A stretch of DNA of 8,941 nt from Flavisolibacter sp. (GTDB lineage Bacteria > Bacteroidota > Bacteroidia > Chitinophagales > Chitinophagaceae), in the NCBI GenBank assembly GCA_025936195.1, contig JAICTW010000059.1, positions 1 to 8,941 on the forward strand, read 5' to 3'. Both the position numbers and the translations under genes were made by a program. Of this stretch, positions 1 through 5,964 are shown piece by piece. Position 1 is the stretch's first letter. Every line of letters begins with the position of its first letter. Below the pieces are notes generated by a model that was not told the origin of the DNA, ran no database searches, and was given only the letters and a program-made list of their open reading frames with translations.

Positions 1-1591
1 AGGATGAAGTAACACGTCCAAAAAAATGATTGAAGGCTGCAAAGAATTTCTCCAAAAGATTTTTTCCTGCTGCTTCTTCAGGTTTTGAGGGACGAAGCAT
101 GATGCTGCACAAAGCCGGCGTTAATGAAAGGGCAACAAAAGCAGAAATGATCACGGAAACCGCAATGGTGATGGCAAACTGTTGGTACAATCTTCCTACA
201 ATACCCGGAATGAATCCAACCGGCACAAACACCGCAGCTAAAATCAATGCAATGGCAATTACAGGTCCTGATATATCTTTCATAGCTGCACGGGTAGCTT
301 CACGCGGCGACATTTTATTATGATCAATATAATGTTGCACGGCTTCCACTACCACAATGGCATCATCCACCACAATACCGATGGCCAGTACAAAGGCAAA
401 AAGTGTAAGCGTGTTTATAGTAAAACCAAAGAGAACAAAGAAGCTGAATGTTCCAATTAACGAAACAGGAATTGCTAACAAAGGAATCAAGGTTGCTCTC
501 CAGTTTTGAAGGAATAAGAACACCACCAATACTACCAGTGCTAATGCTTCCAATAAAGTATATACCACTTCTTTGATGGAAGTTTTCACTACCGAAACCG
601 TTTCTAGCGGAATTAAATAATCAATATCGTTGGGAAAGGTTTTACGGGCTTCTGTCAATGCCTTTTGAATGCCTTCATAAGTGCTTAGGGCATTGGCGCC
701 CGGCGCCTGGTAAATCAAAAGAAAGGAACAGGGCTTTCCATTTACATACGCATTGTTGTTATAATCGAACACACCCAATTCAACACGGGCCACATCTTTT
801 AAATAAACCAGACTGCCCGTCGTGGAGGAGTTCCGCACAATGATGTTTTCAAATTGATCTTTTGTATTGATCCGGCTGTTGGTAAGCACCCTGTACTCAA
901 AACTTTGTTGCTCTGGCTGGGGAGTAGCACCAATAGTTCCCGCAGCCACCTGCAAATTTTGTTCACTAAGTGCAGCGGTAATATCAGAAGGACTTAGATT
1001 GAGTGCGGCGAGTTTATCAGGGTTGAGCCAGATGCGCATACTGAAATCGGCGCCACGTGTTACCACATCTCCTACGCCTGGTACACGTTGCAACACATCC
1101 TTCATGTAAATATTGGTGAAGTTGCCAATGAATTTTGAGTCGTGTGTACCCTGCGGAGAGTAAAAAGCCAGAGCCACCATTATGGCCGGATTTCTTTTTC
1201 TTACTGTAATGCCCAAACGTTTTACAGCATCTGGTAAAGTAGGCTGGGCCACACTTACCCGGTTTTGAACATCCAGCGTTGCAATGTTTACATCGGTGCC
1301 TACATTGAAGGTTGCAGTTATGGAGCTTTGTCCGCTTGAAGTACTGTTGCTCGATATATATGACATGCCAGGTGAACCATTCACTTGTGTTTCAATAGCC
1401 GTGGTTACCGTTTGTTCAACTGTTTCTGCATCGGCTCCTGTAAAGTTGCCGCTAATATTTACAGTAGGCGGAGTAATATCAGGATATTGGGCAACCGGCA
1501 AAGTTGCCATGGCAATGATACCTACAAAAACGATCACAATAGAAACAACAATGGCGGTGACCGGACGTTTGATAAAAGTTTCTGCGATCAT
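1..1591 (-). CDS. RND efflux pump, AcrB/MexB (HAE1) type, N-terminal part; runs off the left edge
   Basis: Inner-membrane proton/drug antiporter subunit of a tripartite efflux pump. The frame is open from the ATG at 1591-1589 to the left edge, giving 530 residues of a family usually about 1030-1060 long; the missing part lies outside the window, so this is not a broken gene. The N-terminus MIAETFIKRPVTAIVV and the following LPVAQYPDITPP are hallmark AcrB-like sequence. TM1 is at about 10-29, the porter (PN1/PC1) region at about 40-330, and TM2-TM6 at about 340-498. The TM4 motif VLAIGIVVDDAIVVVE carries Asp409-Asp410, equivalent to the proton-relay pair Asp407/Asp408 of AcrB. LQNWRATLIP and ALSLTPALC are also family signatures. 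A stop codon lies four codons upstream of the ATG, so the start is well fixed. It is the last visible gene of the channel-adaptor-pump operon, 65 bp after the adaptor gene. Family assignment is firm; the substrate is unknown. Confidence 0.97.
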   Translation of the reverse strand, partial: MIAETFIKRPVTAIVVSIVIVFVGIIAMATLPVAQYPDITPPTVNISGNFTGADAETVEQTVTTAIETQVNGSPGMSYISSNSTSSGQSSITATFNVGTDVNIATLDVQNRVSVAQPTLPDAVKRLGITVRKRNPAIMVALAFYSPQGTHDSKFIGNFTNIYMKDVLQRVPGVGDVVTRGADFSMRIWLNPDKLAALNLSPSDITAALSEQNLQVAAGTIGATPQPEQQSFEYRVLTNSRINTKDQFENIIVRNSSTTGSLVYLKDVARVELGVFDYNNNAYVNGKPCSFLLIYQAPGANALSTYEGIQKALTEARKTFPNDIDYLIPLETVSVVKTSIKEVVYTLLEALALVVLVVFLFLQNWRATLIPLLAIPVSLIGTFSFFVLFGFTINTLTLFAFVLAIGIVVDDAIVVVEAVQHYIDHNKMSPREATRAAMKDISGPVIAIALILAAVFVPVGFIPGIVGRLYQQFAITIAVSVIISAFVALSLTPALCSIMLRPSKPEEAAGKNLLEKFFAAFNHFFGRVTSS

Positions 1592-1596
1592 GCTTA

Positions 1597-1620
1597 AAGT
1601 TTACAAGTTCACCTGTTCAC
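1597..1620 (-). repeat. Three tandem 8-bp units just upstream of the RND start codon
   Basis: Read on the minus strand, three adjacent octamers GTGAACAG, GTGAACTT and GTAAACTT lie in the 65-bp gap between the adaptor and pump genes, ending 5 bp before the pump ATG. The middle unit differs from each neighbour at one or two positions. The repeat is directly visible. Whether it affects translation initiation of the pump or is chance is unknown. Confidence 0.45.
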
Positions 1621-1656
1621 GAGTTGTTATCCTCAGTTCCTGGTTTCTTTTAAAAA

Positions 1657-2781
1657 TTATTTTTTCTGTATTTGCGGTTGCAAAGGAGTTGTTGTGATCA
1701 CGGATCCCTGGTGTAAATTCTGAACACCTTCCACCACTATTTTATCGCCGGGTTGTAAGCCGTTCTTCACTACCACACTGCCTCCTATTTGTGTTCCCAG
1801 CTCCACTTTTTGTTGTCTCACCTTGCTGCTGTCTCCAACTACATACGTAAAATTTTCACCCAATTGCTCGGTAATGGCTTTGTAAGGGATCACAATGGAT
1901 GGTGTTGTATTGTTTGTAGCTACGCGTACTGTTGCATTCATTCCCGGCTTCAACATTCCTTTTGGATTAGGGAAAAGCAATCTTGCTTTGATGGTTCCGG
2001 TTTGCGGATCAACAGCCCGGTCAATCAAATAAATTCTTCCGGGATAATCATATCGTTCACTGCCGAAGTAAAGCGTAAACGTTGTATCAAATTTGTCCTG
2101 CTTTTGCTGTTGCAATTTTAAAAAGCGGAAAATATCATTTTGATTTACGTTGATGTCCACTGCAACGGGATTATCCGTTGATACGGTATTTAAAATGGTT
2201 TGTCCTGCCACAACAGCTGTTCCCGTTTTGACTTGTGAAATACCAATCGTTCCGCTGAAAGGAGCTCTGATCACAGCAAACCCAACATTAGCCCTTACTG
2301 CATTTACATTGGCCTGAGCTGCGGCCACCTGTTTTTTTGCAGCATCCAATGCGGCATCGGCATAGTCTACCTGTTGCTTTGCAATAGCATCATGCTTTTC
2401 CAGATCGTGATAACGGTCAGCATCCTTTTGTGCTTTCACCAGATTGGTTTGCTGCACCTGCATATTGGCAATGGCTTGTTGAAGATTGGCTCCATACACC
2501 TGTTGATCTATTGTATATAATTTCTGTCCTTTGCTTACTTTGTCACCGTCTTTGAAATAAACACCGGTAATGTATCCATTCACCTGTGCAGTAAGCTTCA
2601 CTTCATTCAATGCAGTTAATGTAGCAGGATATTCATCGTAAGAACCGGCTACTGTATCTTTTACTGTGATTACAGATACATAAACGGGAGGAGGTGTGGC
2701 CGGCTGCGTTGTTGTTTTATCTTTACACGAAACAACTACAATAGCGGCGATAAGAACCGAATATTTGAATTTTGATTGCAT
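1657..2781 (-). CDS. RND periplasmic adaptor (membrane fusion) lipoprotein, AcrA/MexA type
   Basis: Periplasmic adaptor joining the inner-membrane RND pump to the outer-membrane channel; 374 residues, normal for the family. The signal peptide ends in a lipobox (VVSC, Cys19), followed by a Thr/Pro-rich linker, so the mature protein should be a lipid-anchored periplasmic protein. Domains in order: first half of the lipoyl (barrel-sandwich) domain about 59-92 (VNGYITGVYFKDGDKVSKG), alpha-helical hairpin about 95-165 with heptad-like Ala/Gln-rich helices, second lipoyl half about 166-200 (IRAPFSGTIG), beta-barrel about 205-290 with the very typical AVDPQTGTIKARLLFPNP at 256-273 and LKPGM at 277-281, and a membrane-proximal domain about 295-362. 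Start ATG at 2781; no Shine-Dalgarno is seen, as usual in Bacteroidota. It lies 42 bp after the channel gene and 65 bp before the pump gene, consistent with one operon. Confidence 0.96.
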   Translation of the reverse strand: MQSKFKYSVLIAAIVVVSCKDKTTTQPATPPPVYVSVITVKDTVAGSYDEYPATLTALNEVKLTAQVNGYITGVYFKDGDKVSKGQKLYTIDQQVYGANLQQAIANMQVQQTNLVKAQKDADRYHDLEKHDAIAKQQVDYADAALDAAKKQVAAAQANVNAVRANVGFAVIRAPFSGTIGISQVKTGTAVVAGQTILNTVSTDNPVAVDINVNQNDIFRFLKLQQQKQDKFDTTFTLYFGSERYDYPGRIYLIDRAVDPQTGTIKARLLFPNPKGMLKPGMNATVRVATNNTTPSIVIPYKAITEQLGENFTYVVGDSSKVRQQKVELGTQIGGSVVVKNGLQPGDKIVVEGVQNLHQGSVITTTPLQPQIQKK

Positions 2782-2823
2782 CTTGTTTGTACAATTTTGA
2801 ATAGTATAAAACGCCGAATATTT

Positions 2824-4137
2824 TTAATAAGCGATCAATCCTAAAGCTCTTTCTGCATCTACCTTGCTCGACAGCACCTGGTTCAATGCGTTGAAATAAT
2901 TTATCTGCGATGTTCGCAAATCTGTTTCTGCATTGATCACTTCCAGGTAGGTTTTAACACCGGCTTTATATTGAAGATTGATCACATCATATACTTCCTG
3001 CGCCAGGTCCACATTTTCTTTCGATGCTAAATAATTAGCAAGACTTCCTTTGTAATTGCTTAATGCAGTAGCATACTGGCTGTTGATCTCACTCTCGAGA
3101 TCGATCAATTCCCAATCAATTTGCGCTACGGTTAATTGCGCCGCTTTTACATTGGCCTTTCTTTTCCCGCCCTGGAAAATGGGAATGCCTGCGGTTAAGC
3201 CAATAAAAGAATTGGGATAATTGGCTCCGTACAGTTTTCCAAAATTGTTATTGAGATAATTTAAATTATAAACTGCCGTTGCTGATACATTGGGCAAAAA
3301 GGCATTTCGCTGATAAATTACATTGGCCTGCTGCAAACTTTTTTGGGTCAGCAGTTGCTGGTATTCGATCCTTTTGGAAAAATCGGGCCGCTGCAAGGTG
3401 TCGAAGCCTACCTCTCTTTCCATTTGCAAACTATCGTAAACAACACTGAGCGGAGCATTAACAGGATAGCCCATAAAATTTTTCAGGTTCTCCAACTTGG
3501 CAATTAGCGCTGCTTCATTAATTTGCTTGGTGGCCTTAGTATTGTTCAAAGCAATTTGTGCCCGCTTATAATCGGTTTTATCGGTAACACCTGCCGTGTA
3601 GCGATAGTAAGCGTCTTCCAGGCTCTTTTGCAATCGTTCAATATTTTCTGTAGCTACTTTTATTTGTTGTTGTGTGGTAATAATATCATAATAGGCTTTA
3701 CTTACATTGGCAGTGATGTCAATTTTTTCTGCAGCCGTGGATTGTCTCGCCTGTAATCGAACATCACCCTGGGTACGGTTTGCTAAAAGAACATCACGAT
3801 TGAAAATGGTTTGATCCAAATACAATTGTCCTGTTGATGTATTCTTTACTCCAACAGGTGTAGCCACGCCATTAAAAAAACTGGTGCTTCTTTGGAAATT
3901 ATGCTGAAGCGAATAAACACCACCAATTTGAGGATACCAGTCAGCAAGACGGCTGCGAATATTATAAGCAACGATCTCTTCCTGCAACTGCGCCTGTTTA
4001 ACGGAAGGCTGGTGGTCCAATGCATACTGAATGCACTGTTGCAAAGTAGCAGCAGCCAGCAAACTATCATTGCCAGTTTGTGCATTCAACAGTTCTACAG
4101 AAATCAAAAGGGAAAGAAAAACAAAGGTCTTCTTCAT
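2824..4137 (-). CDS. TolC/OprM-type outer-membrane efflux channel (OEP family)
   Basis: Outer-membrane channel of the tripartite efflux system, expected to form a trimeric barrel with a long periplasmic alpha-helical tunnel. It has 437 residues, normal for the family. An N-terminal signal peptide (MKKTFVFLSLLISVELLNA, probable cleavage before Gln20) has no lipobox cysteine, so unlike OprM it is probably not lipidated. Two homologous OEP repeats are visible, about 33-221 and about 256-434. Each contains the equivalent helix motif: YRYTAGVTDKTDYKRAQ at 178-194 and LQYKAGVKTYLEVINAE at 388-404. The strand segment ending GIPIFQGGKRKA (318-329) is also characteristic. It is the first gene of the operon, opposite the TetR regulator, with 111 bp between the two start codons. 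The first-position channel gene differs from the adaptor-pump-channel order of mexAB-oprM. Confidence 0.96.
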   Translation of the reverse strand: MKKTFVFLSLLISVELLNAQTGNDSLLAAATLQQCIQYALDHQPSVKQAQLQEEIVAYNIRSRLADWYPQIGGVYSLQHNFQRSTSFFNGVATPVGVKNTSTGQLYLDQTIFNRDVLLANRTQGDVRLQARQSTAAEKIDITANVSKAYYDIITTQQQIKVATENIERLQKSLEDAYYRYTAGVTDKTDYKRAQIALNNTKATKQINEAALIAKLENLKNFMGYPVNAPLSVVYDSLQMEREVGFDTLQRPDFSKRIEYQQLLTQKSLQQANVIYQRNAFLPNVSATAVYNLNYLNNNFGKLYGANYPNSFIGLTAGIPIFQGGKRKANVKAAQLTVAQIDWELIDLESEINSQYATALSNYKGSLANYLASKENVDLAQEVYDVINLQYKAGVKTYLEVINAETDLRTSQINYFNALNQVLSSKVDAERALGLIAY

Positions 4138-4204
4138 ACACTAATTGGTTCTCGTTTGGGAGCAAGCAGGCGTTATAATTCACTCCAGAAAAATGGGTGA
4201 GGTG

Positions 4205-4212
4205 CAAAGTAC
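4205..4212 (-). promoter_or_regulatory. Candidate -7 element for the efflux operon
   Basis: On the minus strand GTACTTTG followed by C matches the TTTG core of the Bacteroidota -7 box (TAnnTTTG) but not its TA. It lies about 68 bp upstream of the channel gene start, and no TTG is seen at the expected -33 distance. The support is its position next to the inverted repeats at 4221-4240, which would then occupy the region just upstream of the -7 element. This is weak by-eye evidence. Confidence 0.25.
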
Positions 4213-4220
4213 GGTAAAAC

Positions 4221-4240
4221 TGAATAAATATTCATTTATT
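4221..4240. promoter_or_regulatory. Candidate TetR operator: two overlapping inverted repeats
   Basis: TGAATA-AA-TATTCA (4221-4234, 6-bp perfect arms) overlaps AATAAAT-ATTC-ATTTATT (4223-4240, 7-bp perfect arms). They sit in the 111-bp divergent region between the TetR gene and the efflux operon, ending 8 bp before the TetR start codon. TetR-family repressors typically bind such palindromes between the divergent genes they control. The site overlaps the candidate tetR -7 box and lies just upstream of the candidate operon -7 box, so one bound dimer, or two, could block both. The repeats are seen directly; the operator role is inferred, and the AT-rich composition makes chance symmetry possible. 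Confidence 0.55.
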
Positions 4241-4244
4241 TTTG
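4237..4244 (+). promoter_or_regulatory. Candidate -7 promoter box of the TetR gene
   Basis: TATTTTTG matches the Bacteroidota consensus TAnnTTTG exactly and ends 4 bp before the TetR start codon at 4249. If used, transcription would begin at or next to the ATG and the mRNA would be leaderless or nearly so. No TTG is visible at the usual -33 distance, which lowers confidence. Confidence 0.35.
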
Positions 4245-4248
4245 ATGG

Positions 4249-4827
4249 ATGAGATGCAGGGATGAATCAAAGGTGGATGCCATTTATAAAGCGACGCTAT
4301 CGCTGGTGAAAGACCGTGGGCTTGCCGGCATTACCATGTGTGATATTTCCAAAGAAGCCAGTATTGCCACAGGCACTTTGTATATCTATTTTAAAAACAA
4401 GGATGAGTTAATCAAAGCACTGTTTGCAGAGTGCAGGGAGAAATCGGCATGTCATTATTTTGAAGGTGTTGACACTACGCTTTCTTTTGAAGAGCGGATG
4501 AAAAAATTATTTCGCAACATCATTTACTTCAAGATGAAGCATTTTGAAGTGTCGGCTTTTCTCGAACAATCCTACCATTCTCCCTTCGTGGACCTGATGG
4601 ATTTGAAGAAAAAACAAAAAGCATTGGCTCCATTGTTTACACTGATTAAGGAAGGCATCGAAAACAAAAAGATCAAAAATACAGAGGTTGAACTGGTAGT
4701 TTCTTACCTGTTCGGCATTATTAATGAAATTGTGAAGAAAGCTTATTTCTCCAATAAAAAATTAACGGATTCAGTTATAAACGAAGTGTACACTATGTTT
4801 TGGAGCGGGATAAAGTTTGCCGGTTAG
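4249..4827 (+). CDS. TetR/AcrR-family transcriptional regulator, probable repressor of the divergent RND operon
   Basis: DNA-binding repressor of 192 residues, typical TetR length. The N-terminal TetR_N domain spans about 8-58; the helix-turn-helix covers about 29-48 with the diagnostic recognition-helix region IATGTLYIYFKNKDELI (39-55). The C-terminal ligand-binding and dimerisation half (about 70-190) is all-helical and Lys/Phe-rich, with no recognisable subfamily. Four cysteines occur (3, 31, 62, 68); Cys31 lies inside the HTH. The start is fixed because a stop codon lies two codons upstream of the ATG at 4249 and the next in-frame Met is residue 30, inside the HTH. Several out-of-frame ATGs crowd the start (4245, 4254, 4262). 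Its divergent position next to the channel gene and the palindrome between them suggest it represses the pump operon and itself; the ligand is unknown. The family is certain, the target inferred. Confidence 0.95.
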   Translation: MRCRDESKVDAIYKATLSLVKDRGLAGITMCDISKEASIATGTLYIYFKNKDELIKALFAECREKSACHYFEGVDTTLSFEERMKKLFRNIIYFKMKHFEVSAFLEQSYHSPFVDLMDLKKKQKALAPLFTLIKEGIENKKIKNTEVELVVSYLFGIINEIVKKAYFSNKKLTDSVINEVYTMFWSGIKFAG

Positions 4828-4847
4828 AGCTTTGACAATAAGAAGCA

Positions 4848-5843
4848 TTAATCACCAGTAAATATTTGTAATTGAGCCTCCTTGCCTTCGCTGGCCCTTT
4901 CAGCTAAAACAAAAATGTTTAAAGAAGGAACAAGCAGGGAAGTTCTTGCGCCGTTGCGTGTAGGAATATTCGCCACTTGCTTTAGTTGTGAATTATTGAA
5001 CAGGTAAACATTTATGGCGCCGCCTCCACCACTTGCATAAACCTTTTTTGTGCGGCTATCAAAATAAAGATCATCTACATCGGTAATTAAATCAGCAGTA
5101 GTAATTGTTTTCCCCGTTACTGCATCTAAGGCAACTAATTTGCCGGGATGACGGTAACCGATAAAAAGAATATGATCTACCGGATCAATTGCCATTGGAA
5201 AATTAGCGCCGTAAGTTGTCTTCCATTTCTCCGACACCTTCCAATTCTTTAGATCAATTACATCTATCTGCTCTGACTCCGGAACATTGACAAATAATTT
5301 ATCCAGTCGTTTGTCTAATTGAAATCCTTCCGGGTGCGCAGGCAGTTGTACATCAGCGATCTTTTCATGTTTTTGTGCATCAATAACAGCAATGCCGCCG
5401 TTTCCATAACCAATATATATTTTTTGACCCGCTGAATCGTAGCGTACGTCATCAGCATCGGAATTTAAATGAATGGTTGCCGTATTTTGAAATGTTTGTG
5501 CATTGTAAAAATGGCAATTGCCGTTTCCTCCATCAGCCACTATAATTTCATTGGTCTGCGGAATAAAAGCTACTCCCTGCGGCTCCTCCAAACCTTTAAT
5601 AGAATGTAGGTGTTTGCCAGTTTTGAGATCAACTACTTCAAGAGAATGATTACCCAGTGCAGCTATATAATCAATTTGATCTCTCGGGTTGATGTCCAAA
5701 TGATCAATGCGTCCTTTTACACCGGTTAAGGCAATGGTTTGTTTTGGGGTTAATTCACCAGTTCCAAATGGTTTCTGCCCTTTGCAGGAAGCAAAAAATT
5801 CACAAAGGAAAACAGATAACAAAATGCATTTTGCCTTGTTCAT
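4848..5843 (-). CDS. Beta-propeller lipoprotein (YVTN/NHL-like repeats), function unknown
   Basis: A 331-residue exported protein. The signal peptide ends in a lipobox (FASC, Cys20), so it is probably anchored by lipid in the periplasm or on the outer membrane. The rest is built of about seven degenerate blades of roughly 40 residues, each running like 'D...kkiYv...gg.i.ViD..tgk.i..i'. Examples are YIAALGNHSLEVVDLKTGK (59-77), KIYIGYGNGGIAVIDAQKHE (141-160), LDKLFVNVPESEQIDVIDL (180-198) and KKVYASGGGGAINVYLF (266-282). DADDVRYD (129-136) and DVDDLYFD (255-262) are equivalent positions in two blades. This is the YVTN/NHL-type propeller architecture; I see no catalytic motif, so ligand or protein binding is the likely role. 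It is tail-to-tail with the TetR gene (20 bp between stop codons, no clear terminator) and 121 bp downstream of the T9SS cargo stop. A link with the pump is not evident. Confidence 0.87.
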   Translation of the reverse strand: MNKAKCILLSVFLCEFFASCKGQKPFGTGELTPKQTIALTGVKGRIDHLDINPRDQIDYIAALGNHSLEVVDLKTGKHLHSIKGLEEPQGVAFIPQTNEIIVADGGNGNCHFYNAQTFQNTATIHLNSDADDVRYDSAGQKIYIGYGNGGIAVIDAQKHEKIADVQLPAHPEGFQLDKRLDKLFVNVPESEQIDVIDLKNWKVSEKWKTTYGANFPMAIDPVDHILFIGYRHPGKLVALDAVTGKTITTADLITDVDDLYFDSRTKKVYASGGGGAINVYLFNNSQLKQVANIPTRNGARTSLLVPSLNIFVLAERASEGKEAQLQIFTGD

Positions 5844-5872
5844 TGATCAGTAGAAAAGCAATGTATATTTTG

Positions 5873-5880
5873 CAAAGTTC
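5873..5880 (-). promoter_or_regulatory. Candidate -7 element of the propeller lipoprotein gene
   Basis: On the minus strand GAACTTTG followed by CA lies about 30 bp upstream of the ATG at 5843. It matches TAnnTTTG except for the first base and shares ACTTTGC with the candidate element before the channel gene. No TTG is found 17-23 bp upstream. By-eye evidence only. Confidence 0.25.
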
Positions 5881-5910
5881 CGATATTTTCAAAATTGAAT
5901 TAGAAAAACA

Positions 5911-5941
5911 GACGATCGTCAGTTACAGAACAGATCGCGAT
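5911..5941. repeat. Two short perfect palindromes in the gap upstream of the propeller gene
   Basis: GACGATCGTC (5911-5920) is a perfect 10-bp palindrome, and ATCGCGAT (5934-5941) is a perfect 8-bp palindrome 13 bp further on. Both lie in the 121-bp gap between the T9SS cargo stop and the propeller start, about 68-98 bp upstream of the latter. They are relatively GC-rich in an AT-rich spacer. They could be a regulator-binding region or chance; no function is assigned. Confidence 0.35.
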
Positions 5942-5964
5942 AAGTTTCCTATTTTAAAACAGCC

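Noticed and set aside
1..530. Possible truncation or frameshift of the RND pump gene
   Set aside because: The reading frame stays open and family-like right up to the window edge, so the incompleteness comes from the window boundary.
1284..1697. 137-codon plus-strand open frame with apparent hydrophobic stretches
   Set aside because: It is antisense to the RND pump N-terminus, whose minus-strand translation matches AcrB-type pumps throughout; the hydrophobicity reflects the complement of that sequence.
4828..4847. Bidirectional terminator between the convergent TetR and propeller genes
   Set aside because: The 20-bp gap has no stem with a T-run on either strand, so no terminator could be supported.
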